A DNA stretch of 64,000 bases from Schistosoma haematobium (lineage: Eukaryota > Platyhelminthes > Trematoda > Strigeidida > Schistosomatidae): assembly GCF_000699445.3 (NCBI RefSeq), contig NC_067198.1, forward strand, positions 33,136,536 to 33,200,535. The letters run 5' to 3'. Under the pieces are notes generated by a model. That model was not told the origin of the DNA. It did no database searches and was given only the letters and a program-made list of their open reading frames with translations. Of this stretch, positions 36,801 through 46,670 are shown in pieces (the first letter of the stretch is position 1; the number at the start of each line of letters is the position of its first letter). The position numbers and the translations under genes were made by a program.

Positions 36801-39800
36801 AATACGAATAATAACAATAGATTTAGTGAATATAATAAGATGATTAAAATGATTAAAATTATTAACTGTGTTCACATTTCCTCACGGAATTGTCCTCTGA
36901 GTATTTTTAAGGTTTTTCAGCTAACTTCAGTTTTTAATGAATAAACCCTTTAAGGTATTTATAAATGTTTACCAAACCTTATGTAAGCAGTGATGGATAG
37001 TGGCTAGCAGTGGAATCCAGGACGCGCGTTTCGTCCTATTTGGGACTCGTCAGCTGGGTGTACCTGCATTTCAGAGTTGATGTTCACTCGGAGACTCGAA
37101 CCCAGTACCATTCGCAATACCAAGTAAATTTAAATTCACTACATCGCGCAAGCATCTGGCTATCAGGATTCAGTAGCTGAGTAGATAATGCGATGGCGTT
37201 TGAAGCGAATGGTAACTGGGATCGAGTCCCATAGTGAACATCAACTCTGAAATGCAAGTACATCCAGCCGACGAGTCCCAAATAGGACGAAACGCGCGTC
37301 CTGGATTGCACTGCTAGCCACTATCCATCATTGCTTACAAAAAGCTTGTGAATTAAGGCAATATTGAGGCATACGCACAGTATGCACATATGCCAATAAC
37401 AGACTGATCAATTGCAGTCTTAAACCTCAATGGGAAGACATAAGCCAAACAATACCAAGTGAATGTTTACCGAACTATTTTAAAAATTAATAACTTATTA
37501 CTTAGGAGAATATGTAATTGCATTCCTAAGATTAATACAAAGAATATGAGAAGAAATTTTATGTATGTTGCTCGAGAAAACACAAAATTCTTATTAACCG
37601 CTAACTAACTGATATGTTTTTCTGAGACACAACGTTGAACCAGAGTTTAAGACAGTGCATATTAGTCTTCACATCGATAAAAAACTGTTAGTCACTCAGG
37701 TTACCACTGAAATTCTCTCATAGCTTATAATGAAGGTCGAGTCACATCATGAAAAGAAGTATTGATTGCAACTGTTAGGAAAACGCGAGTACACGACTCA
37801 GTAATTTACTGTTTTATTAGATGATACAACTAAATCTGGTAACGGTATGAATAGCGTGCACACATTCAGTTATTAATTATTGCACATCAACTATTACCTT
37901 GTCCAATACATTCGAATTTGTATGTTGACCCGATATGAAAATCATACATAATTCAATGTACTTTTGTCAAGGTTTTTAATCAGTGAATGATTATTTGTGG
38001 ACTTATGGTTGGGGCACAAGTAAATTCTTATCCCTAGTCTTGCCTTCTTCCACATGTTGTACAATATCAGACTTCGTCTCGTCATATAATAGCAAGATAA
38101 TTTGTTGTTATTGCAGGATATTACCAAATAGCCATATCAATATTTTATCGACCTACAACAGTGATTGCTTCAAAGCGTCAAATATAAGTTGGCTATTCAG
38201 TTCTCTTCAAAATAAGAATGATATAATGAATAATTTTAAATTTTAAAGAGGGTGACTTTGAACGTTTTTAATAACTCGATTTCTAAACGAAGTTATCAGT
38301 ACAAGTTTATATTGAAAAAGTAAATAATATGACAAGTGAATTTTTATTGATCGTAAGTAAATCTTATTTATCCATAAGATCAGGTAGTTTGAAAGTTACG
38401 GTCAATTTCATAATTAATTTTCACAGATAGTTAAGCATATGTATATGATACAAACTTTCAGTTTCGATTTCTAAATTGTCCTGATCCTATACTTGTGTTA
38501 TTTTTAATTGATTTTGACTGCTTTCGTTAATAAACTCAAGTCCGTTCTATGAGTTGAATAGGTAGCCGGCTAATTTTTTTCTCTTGTCGCTTTCTCTGCC
38601 AAGTTTTCTTCCATGTTCTCCTTTCATACAACACATCTTCAGGTTAGACATGAACGACTACATCTGAATCTCATAGAGGCATCTACTACCAGGGCAAATT
38701 CAGTCATCTGGTCGAGTTGCAAATAGTATATATATAACATTTCATTTTATCGATAGCAATATTAATTCTGTTAGTTACAGAAGTGAAACTTTGGAAAGAC
38801 AGATGGAGGGCATCAGTTACATAATTTATGCTTATCTCATCATTTGATGAACTATTCCAACTAGAAACCAAAAACTTTTAAAAAAATTGTCCGTTTTATT
38901 TTGTTCATTAGATAAAATAATCAAGTGTACTATTTCCTGAACTCACAGATGTTCAAAAATACCGACCATTGAACACCTGAATTAACTTATTTCTGTAAAA
39001 TGACCACTGTCAGACCAATCTAGTCTCTAGTGTTAACAAAATTTTATAGATCAGATCGCGATACGACTAGTTGTCTTTGTTTCAATAGCAAATGCACAAG
39101 GTGATAATATTTGATGATTTATGGCAGTCGGCAGAAAGTCTAGAACTAAGGCTTCCTACTTGTTTGAACTTGTCAGTACGGCATGAAGTAGTCTAAAAGG
39201 AGCTGGTGTTTATCGTTAGATTCAAACCTATATCACTCAGCGTCATAGTAATAAAATTCAGCCCTGAGTTATTGGGGTCACCTTGGTTCCTGCCGTGTCA
39301 AAATGCTAGGACCATGATATCCTACAGTGTCCTCCCAGTTACTTAACATGGAATCTCCAGCTTACACATTATTTAAATATGGTACCAAAGATCTTGCAGA
39401 AAATGAGATATCCTTAGTTCTTTTAATTTTAGAAGTGTTTATAAGGAAGAATAAATACACATAATCAAAAACAGTCGTTCGACGGAAATTCTATATGAAT
39501 TGACAATAAAAAAGAGCTGCAGAATGGAAAATGTCCTTAGAACAATTAAGTTGAGATTATTTCATCCAACTGTACTGATCACGACTTGAAATGACAAGAA
39601 ATGAAAATTTAACAGCAAAATAAAGTGAACTTACAGCTAGACCTTTACCAAAAATATTCATTTTTCCCCTTCCCAATCTATTCCAACTTAAATCGAATTC
39701 TGTTAACGTTGTCGCGTGTGGCAATGCTCTTCCAATATATTGACAAGATAATTCACCCAAATCATTATAAGAAATATTCATATACTTCAATTTTCGTGTA

Positions 39801-42800
39801 GTCTAAAATCAATTTTAATACAATCTTATAAAAAGTACAATAAAGTTTCATGTTCTTAATGTTAAGTGTAAAACATAAGTTAAAGTTACTAAAGTCATAT
39901 TTTTTCTTCACGGAACACTCATAGATTCATTGAACCAAGATAAGGACAAGATTTTCAAAGCTATTTATCTTTCTTACTCAAATAAATCAGACTTTATCAC
40001 AGCCTACTAATTTTTACGTTGATCAGTGGCAGTCATTAAGAATCGAAATTAAAAAAGGAGCGCGACTAACTGTATGTCTTTTACACGTCAATATTTTATT
40101 TACAGAATAAGAATAAAATGCAATGAACAATGAGTGCAGAGAAACAAGACACTACCACTAAGAACCAGTAATCCATAAAACATTAATTCCTAATGTAGCT
40201 GCAACCAGGTATTTCCAATTTTACTCATTATTAGTGCAGACTACTATTTAATGATCAGTAACATAACAAAACGAAGATGGTATATTACCATACATAAAGA
40301 AATAACAACAAAAAATATTTGGGTATAATTTCGATAAAATATGTTTACTTGAATGGCTTCATTACTGGTCTTAACAGATACTGTTATTTTTTGTTTGCCT
40401 ATGCTAATACACAAGATGGTGGTTGGAGGCAGTCGACAGGAAACCCTGGGCCTATGTTTCGTTTCGTACCTGACACACCATCCAGTGATCGATCAACTTT
40501 AAAATGATAATACATCAAATACATAAGTTTGGTACTGACTAGTTTTCATATGAGCATATTTTAATTTGTGAAATCTTCTTAGTTTAAGCCAATAACTGTC
40601 TTTAGCTAGACCACCACTGAAAGCCTGTAAGCAAAGGACTGTAGTCCCATCCTAAGACAGGACCCCCGGCAGTGCAAATTCACAACCTTCATCCGGGTAA
40701 AGACCCCAAAACCTTCGATCTCGCTGGCAAACACTTAACCTCTAGACCAGTGAGCCTGCATCCAGGGGTGCTAATGTATAATTCCAGTCCATTTATGGTA
40801 TTTTTACTTAACACCGAGTTAAAGTTTGAATTTTCAAACACCTGTAATTTTTAAAAATGATTTTAATAAATTTAAATTATTCAGGAATCAAATCTAGTCA
40901 TATCCAAAAGGTTAATTCGGATTAGCTTGAAATCAGTAGTTCAAAGTGAAATGTTAAAAATACCAACTGCCTTATCAGGAAATAGAATTTTATGATTAGA
41001 TTTGAAGGTTCTTTTTGAACTTACTTAATCAAATGGCACTAAGTATAGTAAATTATCACATCATTCCTTTAACCACAAATAACAGATTAAATGATTTTAT
41101 CAAAAAAGTTGATAATTATGTTATTCAATTAAATATGAATATTTACTTACCATAATCAATTCAGAAAAAAATTTTCCCGAAATGTCATCGAATAAATTTT
41201 TCCTTAAATTTAGTTGCAAGAGTTCTGTTGATAACGCGAGTGTTTCACAAAGGTACTCAGCTGATTTAGAAGTTAGGTGATTTTCAGATAAATTTAGACC
41301 AGTTATAAAAGTATTCTCTCGAAGCATATGACATAAATGATTAACACACTGAAAATTAACACAGCAATACAAGATAATAAATGCTAATCACTGGAATCGG
41401 CAATAACTAAAAAGAACGAAGTAGTATTAAAAATTAACTGGTTAGTAATTCAAAATGATGTGATGGATAAAATAAAGCTTAATAGTCAGGTCTTAGTTTT
41501 AATGTTGATGATTCCCATTAATAATATCGTTCAATCGTTTTTAACATCTAACCATGTGCATTTTCTAGTGAATACACTAATCATAGATTCGTTATTTTAC
41601 TAGATAAAAGACCAGTTCATCTAGCCAGTAGTCGTAGCTTTAGTTAGCGTTAGTTGGTTTGTGACATTTGATTAGTATTTTATTACCATCAACAGCTGTC
41701 CCTCTGTCATATTGTGTCATTGCCTTCTTTTTATGGATCAGCATCCCAAACATTTATCTTAAATTACTTCAAACTATCTAGCATTCATCACATCATGACT
41801 GATAACGATTGTACTGAATCAAAGAAGACGATATAAAAACATATTTTAAGATTAAACGCCTGGAACTGCTCGTGAGAACTAGTGCATATACCAAAATGAA
41901 AGTAGATTTCATTATGCTACTGTATTCAACTCAAGCGCATACGGGGATTAGGTAGCAATATTTAAAAGAACTTTTGTCAACTGATATTTTTATTTCTAAA
42001 ACGGAACTTAGTTGTACCGCTTAAATCTAAAATTCTTAATTCTAATCGGTCATTAAAACATTATGGTGGCAAAACATGAACTAAAAACTATGGAATATAT
42101 GTATATTTGTATTTCATTTAACTCAATATTTTTAAATTCTATTTAAATCTACAAGTCTTTATACTGATCATCGTTTGTAATGTATGCAGCATGAAGAGTG
42201 TGAATTGGTGACTCCGATTTCAGATAACAATAAAAGTGAACTTAATAGGGTGTAGCTATTAAAAAAGTCAAAATTTATCTGGATGTGAAGTCACATTCTC
42301 ATGAGAAATGTATTAACTTATCATCCAAACCAGAATTTGGGAAAAAGATAGTTCCTAACTTACACTCCAAATTTGCTTTAATAACTGAGAAACGATTAAA
42401 TGATGAAAGATCCGAAGACTGCAACTCAAATATTGCCTACCTAATTGACAGTTGACTAACGTACAGGGTTATTTTCCGAGAAATATTTAAATCTATCTAC
42501 TTAGCTTATTCTTTTAATTTCATCAGTCAAAATTCCCTCTCTACACAGCACTCTTAAATCAACAATACTCACCTTATGGTTCGACCATAAATGACCATCT
42601 TTGATTAACCACGCAGAGCACACCTATATCTCCTAATTTTATAAACTAGAATCCATAGTCAAAGAGTAATTATGAGAAGACCACCGTTAAATTTATCCTT
42701 ACATTGGTTAAAGGACGAAACTTTGACTACACTACGGGTCTCAAAAGTTGTTTAAATTCAAGTGATCCCATCGCATCGTCCCTGAGATTTAGTTGGGAAC

Positions 42801-45800
42801 CAAACCAGTAGTGCAATGGGCATTTTCAAAATAAATAAATGAGTCAACGTAAAATAATGGCTATCAAAGAGTAAGAAGTGTTCAGACAATGGTGAGTCAT
42901 TACCACGGGAGGACAGATACTGTACATTAGAGCCGGGTGGGGAAGTATGAGTTACCTGATCGAGGTCCTTCAAATATATTTAGTTTTTATTCATTTTGTG
43001 ATTACCAGTGACCTAATTTGTTAATCCAGATTAGCATGACGAGATTAAAATAGCAAATGTGGTCGAACTAATGCAGTAGCGATGATAAGATGAAAGACCG
43101 ACCGCTGGAAACATGATTTGAAAAGACCGAGTTGAAACGTATGCATAAGCGAATATGGAGATTGAAAATTATGATGATAACAAACAGCGAGTGCATCTTC
43201 ACCATTATGAACGACCGGTAATTATGTCAATTACAGTTTCCAACCACTGATCATGGTCATTGCGCAGATTTCAATCAAGTTGTTTGTATTTGTCAACGTT
43301 GCTCACATCAACAGTTATGGTCTTAATCGATTGATGTCACCTTTTTGGTTTGGCTGCTCCTAGCTTTCGTCTACTCTCTCCTATACTAGAAACCACGTCA
43401 TCAATATATTCGAAACCCAAGGATTTCTTATTTGGTGGCCCTAAATTACATGAGGAATGCTTCAGAAAAACCTGTGGTCAAATATTAGTGACCTACAAAT
43501 GTCCATTGCTCTAAATAACCATGTTTCAAACCCATTAAGTAAAACTGAATGAACTACTGAGCAGTAAACTCGTCCTTCGGTTGAAAGGCAGCTTTCTCAC
43601 TGACTCAATGGATGATTCAAGTTAACAAGCAGCAACGGGTTTTTGTTTTGTGTCAAAATTCCACAAAAGCTAACTCTCTTACGCCGATCAGACCTCCAAA
43701 ATAGGCGAAGCGGTCGATTCACCAAATTATTTTGCTCCTGATTCTTAGTTAAAGGGTTGGTGAAGACCAGATATGAAAATATCTTAAGCATGACAGTATT
43801 GTTGCTCAAAGCGATCCCAAACCTATGCATTCTTTTTGGCTTCCTGACAAAACAGAATTATATCACCAGAGTATTCTTATTCTATGAGTGGACTTCTGGG
43901 TGGGTTAGAAAACTTTGAAAAACTGGGCAAAGGAAGTTATTTTTCAGTAAGATGTCAATGAACTAAAAAATTGGATAGCACGCAACTGTAGCAAACGCCA
44001 CTTAAGGTTGAATTTTTTGGAAACAGCTGGCCATGAGCTCTGACTTAACCAAAAGCATCGAGGTGGAGATCCTACATAATGTTTATTAATTGATTTGGTA
44101 GGCCTTTCAAATGGAAACACTTCCATGAAACTCCTTGGTCAATAGAGTCAAAATTCTCACAAAAGAGGAAGTATTCGTTTTTTTAAAATCAACCAATTTC
44201 TTAATATTTGCACGTAAAATATTACATTTGCTCCTCTGGTTACTTAAAATGAGTAAACTGCCTAAGTCAGCCATTGCATTTATACCTGTGTGAACTACTA
44301 ACCTTGTGGACGTTTTAGATACATCAAGTTGAGTAATATAGCATCCAGTACTTAGAAGTTACTGGTGTGAAAGTTGTCACAATGCTTTTTGGTACAAAGT
44401 TTTCCATCATAAAGGGCTGAATATATATGCAAAACATTTCATGGCTTTATATAAGATAAACTCGAGTTCAAATCCAAATAAATATAAGAACAGATTTAAG
44501 ATATGAAAGCTGAAAATAAGTCACACACAACATACTTAACAATGGTTTTTAGTAAAAATATTACTAACTATCTAGCTTGTATGTCATTCTCAGGACTAAA
44601 ATAGCAAAATAGTTATCCTTATAAATCTAACGAAGAATTACGGCGGAAATTCCCTACATTTAGAGCGCCAGAGTCCTTTTCACCTAACAAAAACAACACT
44701 GAGAAAACTGCAGGCTGAAAACGGAAGTAGTGAGTTCAGAATTTGTAACATATGAGTAAGTCCGTGGGCAGATGACAACGGACCTAACTTTAACACTTCA
44801 AAGTGTAAAGTAGTCCATCTGAGACATGTTACAGACTACATCTACAACTTGAGAAACTCCCCTGTAGAAGTATCCCAAGTTGAAAAGTATTTAGGAGTGG
44901 TGGTACACTACAATTTGAAGTCTTAAGCTAAGTGTGACAAAAATGCTTTTCGAGCAAACCTTGCACTGGTAACATTGAAGCTCATTTTTGGCCAGTTCGA
45001 TGGAAGAACTTCCCACATAATCTTCAGCAGTTTTATTCGTTCCCATTTAAAGCATGGAAATATAGTATTTCCTACTTCACTTCAAAAGGATAAGGACACT
45101 CTGGAGCATATCCAACTGCGAGCCACGAAATCGGTCCGTTGACTCAAATTCAAGCCTTACGAAGAGCGCCTCCAATCACTTAACCTTTACTCATTAGAGT
45201 ATAGGCATCTTAGAGGTGACCTAATGGTTTACAGTATGCTTGACACTTCTGAACATCCCTTTAAAAACCCTCTTTTAGTTTAGCTCCAACACAAGCCTAA
45301 GGGGTAACACCCAGAATTTAGCGACAAAACATAGCAGAACGGACTGAAGACACAATATCTCCTTAATAGTTGTCAAATGCTGAAATTCGCTGCCGGCTGA
45401 GCTATTTTAAGTGACTTCCCAGAATTCCATTAAGAGGAAACTCGACCTATTTTTAAGGACTAAGGATAATATCTTACTATGATTTAGCAATTTCTTTTTT
45501 TTATTATCGTTAATACATCTAAGTTTCTGCCTGGAGGTATTGGTGATACACTGCTAATAGACGCGGAAGCCCGTTAAGCAAAAGCTTCCTCTATTTCGTC
45601 TACAACCGTTTGAACCATTTTGCAATAGCGAGTTTCTTAAAAGGACAGAGCTAAATGGTTTGCAAACAAGCTATCCAACTACTTATAAATCTTCGCACAC
45701 GTCTCGGTACTGCTTTTTTGAAGTTCCTTGGATACGGAATAATTATTGTGATATTCTGTTACAAGGCCTGTGAGCTTAATCGAAACAAACGTTATGAGGA

Positions 45801-46353
45801 AATATTTAAAAAATACCAACTGAACTTGATTTAAAAACCATTTCCATGCATCAAACCTGCGTTAAACATGCGTGTGCAGAATTATTACCTCATCGTTAAG
45901 ACAGGTGTTCGTAAGATCCAATTGAGTTATGTTCAAACTGTTTGAAATGCTGGAAAAAATTGGCTTGAGTTTTTTAAGTCCTAAAACGCTATATTTCAAG
46001 CTTATGCTCTCGTCCTTTAGATGGCGAATGAAGTATCCTGATGGCAAAGCTCCGCGTAACCTGCAATCATTTAAGTATTCTAATTGATCTGGGTCAGTAT
46101 ACCAGTGATCTATATTTCAGAAAAAGTTTACTACAACAGCAATACCTTTCGCTGACAAAAGCCTTTTGCATCTTTTTATATGCGAATCGCCTGCCAACTT
46201 TGATTGTTCTTTGCTTATAGAACTATCTTTCATTGTGTTGGCGAAGTTTGTACTGTCACTCTGATCCACAACAAAGGCAGTACTAGGAATAACAGTATTT
46301 TCCTCTTTTTGTTCGGTAGAATGTTTTCCATGATTTTGTTCGTCTATCTCCAT
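21817..46353 (-). CDS. Leucine-rich repeat protein with EF-hand-like tail (LRRC74-like)
   Basis: Ten exons on the minus strand: 46353-46146, 46109-45889, 41348-41151, 39802-39635, 36283-36165, 33311-33233, 31042-30947, 28650-28387, 23227-23142, 21961-21817. All borders are GT/AG with matching phases, giving 527 aa. Residues 1-69 are polar and probably disordered. About residues 120-365 hold ribonuclease-inhibitor-type LRRs (ITQLDLTNTCLNDE, ITGLNLSENHLTSKSAEYL, LKYMNISYNDLGELSCQYIG, LKHLNLSANGIGPKKG, LETLDLRDNRINPEGS). Residues about 420-490 look like an EF-hand pair that has lost most calcium ligands. Gene order of LRRs plus tail recalls LRRC74A/B; I infer this and assign no function. The last exon (acceptor at 21962) is the weakest junction. 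The 5' intron is 36 nt and the others are 1.2-5.2 kb. ATG lies 317 bp from the divergent kinase gene. Confidence 0.85.
23228..26690. other. LRR-gene intron 8, part without recognised elements
   Basis: Very AT-rich intronic sequence with no exon, RNA or repeat that I can support. Confidence 0.45.
26691..27268 (+). pseudogene. Penelope-like element RT fragment
   Basis: The plus strand reads VWFDLKSLPAKIPLSKTIGI, then DGIKMGRPLGFVLADIFM (26850-26905), the RT block that in Penelope-like elements is DGVAMGSPLGPVLADIFM. YYTRFVDDNLISIS (about 26957-27000) has the catalytic VDD. After a break, LLNLFNDAHQNIQFTIEQEK (about 27137-27195) and FHYLDITIQ follow. The break holds a foreign piece of about 100 bp carrying a hammerhead motif (27060-27107). 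The fragment lacks the fingers and endonuclease (GIY-YIG) parts. It lies in intron 8 of the LRR gene, opposite to it. Confidence 0.85.
27060..27107 (-). ncRNA. Hammerhead ribozyme motif inside Penelope-like RT fragment
   Basis: On the minus strand the order is helix I strand CACTG, core CTGAGGA, helix II GTTTC-loop-GGAC (G-U pairs allowed), GAAA, a two- to three-pair helix III (ACG/CGT), cleavage triplet GTC, and helix I return CAGTG. All invariant core bases of a type I hammerhead are present. The very short helix III suggests activity mainly as a dimer, as known for SINE-like hammerheads. Confidence 0.7.
27269..28386. other. LRR-gene intron 8, proximal part
   Basis: AT-rich, with incidental open frames of 83-94 aa. 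Nothing recognised. Confidence 0.4.
28651..33232. other. LRR-gene introns 7 and 6
   Basis: Intron 7 spans 28651-30946 and intron 6 spans 31043-33232, separated by exon 7 (30947-31042). Apart from splice signals, both are AT-rich and hold nothing I recognise. Confidence 0.4.
33312..36164. other. LRR-gene intron 5 with possible solo LTR
   Basis: Mostly AT-rich. A block at about 34839-35250 starts TGTTAGGGATGC, has a TATATAAATAG box near 35003 and a GC-richer part after it (about 35040-35140), the look of an LTR with promoter. No second copy or target duplication was seen, so this stays a guess. Confidence 0.3.
36744..36891. repeat. 33-bp inverted repeat pair, MITE-like
   Basis: 36744-36776 and 36859-36891 are reverse complements with one mismatch, 82 bp apart, each outer end AATTCCGTGAGG. 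A 16-bp near-direct repeat (ATTGTCCTCTAAGTAT at 36696; ATTGTCCTCTGAGTAT at 36889) flanks and partly overlaps it. It lies in intron 4 of the LRR gene. Confidence 0.7.
37012..37062 (-). ncRNA. Hammerhead ribozyme, core intact
   Basis: The minus strand shows core CTGACGA, helix II GTCC-loop-GGAC, GAAA, short helix III within ACGCGCGT, cleavage triplet GTC and helix I return CTGGATTCC. These are the invariant bases of a hammerhead and match the schistosome ribozyme pattern. Helix I has four clear pairs (CCAG/CTGG). Confidence 0.85.
37259..37309 (+). ncRNA. Hammerhead ribozyme copy with core change
   Basis: Same design as its partner on the other strand, with a better helix I (ATCCAG/CTGGAT). The core reads CCGACGA instead of CTGACGA, changing the invariant U4 to C. 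It is therefore expected to be inactive or nearly so. Confidence 0.75.
37339..39634. other. LRR-gene intron 4, remaining part
   Basis: AT-rich. A stretch at about 39115-39320 has a GGCAGTCGGCAG run and a B-box-like sequence on the minus strand, suggesting another worn tRNA-related repeat, but it is too decayed to define. Confidence 0.35.
40420..40500. repeat. Worn hammerhead-family repeat fragment
   Basis: GGAGGCAGTCGACAGGAAAC followed by a TTTCG-containing stretch resembles the start of schistosome hammerhead-bearing repeats. The ribozyme core itself cannot be made out. Resemblance is from memory of the repeat's pattern. Confidence 0.35.
40595..40775 (-). repeat. tRNA-derived SINE-like repeat, decayed
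   Basis: On the minus strand an A-box-like TGGTCTAGAGGTTAAG (about 40731-40746) is followed downstream by a worn hammerhead-like region and GGTGGTCTAGCTAAA at the end. The order matches the SM-alpha-type units here. It lies in intron 3 of the LRR gene. Confidence 0.5.
41349..42959. other. LRR-gene intron 2, part without recognised elements
   Basis: AT-rich. A GC-richer patch at about 42760-42975 may be part of an old repeat, but nothing defines it. Confidence 0.35.
42960..44160 (-). pseudogene. Highly decayed RTE-like RT remnant
   Basis: Minus-strand pieces follow the same order as the fragment at 12830-14125: NFDSIDQGVSWKCFHLKGLP near 44150-44090, YSGDIILFCQEAKK near 43880-43820, and FGIALSNNTVMLKIFSY (about 43825-43770). 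Stops and shifts are frequent. Same orientation as the host LRR gene (intron 2). Confidence 0.6.
44764..45630 (+). pseudogene. CR1-like RT remnant (copy B)
   Basis: Starts abruptly inside the RT (matching copy A from about 9620) and shares 44951-45501 with 9809-10359 without any difference by eye, internal stops included. On both sides of this core the two copies differ at roughly one base in six. It lies in intron 2 of the LRR gene, antisense to it. Confidence 0.85.
46110..46145 (-). other. 36-nt micro-intron 1 of LRR gene
   Basis: It starts GTATTGC and ends ATATAG on the minus strand. Removing it joins exon 1 (ending phase 1 after SAK) to exon 2 (DHWYTDPDQLEYL) in frame; unspliced, a stop follows at once. 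Confidence 0.8.
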
Positions 46354-46670
46354 GAAAATATGTTATCAAAATGATAATTTTCTTATGACAGTACAAAAAA
46401 GGTAGAAAAACTCGGCAAGTCTGAGACGTGAAACTGAAAGCGAAAACAAATAGCAAAATCAAAAATTTGACAATGGTTGCTACGACATTATTGTTCTAAA
46501 CAAAATTGTATTTACTTGTTTATTTAAGAATATGTTTAATATTTTATTTTACTTCCATTTAATATTTTACATTCAATAATACAACTTTACAATTTTGGCA
46601 ATTATTTAAAATATTCGGTGCATTGCCCTAACATGTTTAGCTTATGGAAGCTGTTTGATGAATCGATTTA
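46354..46670. promoter_or_regulatory. Divergent intergenic promoter region, LRR gene / kinase gene
   Basis: The two ATGs face away from each other across 317 bp, so both 5' UTRs and core promoters must lie here or overlap it. It is AT-rich. No TATA box in a convincing place was seen. GGTTGCTAC at 46475-46483 resembles only half of an RFX X-box. Confidence 0.6.

Larger units (their letters stand above)
36983..37338. mobile_element. Head-to-head pair of hammerhead SINE-like units (SM-alpha type)
   Basis: The left arm (36983-37087) and right arm (37233-37338) are reverse complements with about 106 bp of high similarity. The similarity continues inward: each arm also carries a tRNA-like B box, GGGTTCGAGTCTCC on the minus strand (about 37091-37104) and GGGATCGAGTCCC on the plus strand (about 37218-37230). 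So each half reads, outward, tRNA-like promoter, about 45 nt, hammerhead, tail ending CATTGCTTAC. This is the make-up of the schistosome SM-alpha family, here as an inverted dimer. No target duplication was seen. Confidence 0.8.

Noticed and set aside
37091..37230. Possible tRNA gene
   Set aside because: B boxes are present in both arms but no cloverleaf with acceptor stem can be drawn; these are tRNA-derived SINE promoters.
46475..46483. RFX X-box in the divergent promoter
   Set aside because: Only one half-site (GGTTGCTAC) fits; the second half is missing.
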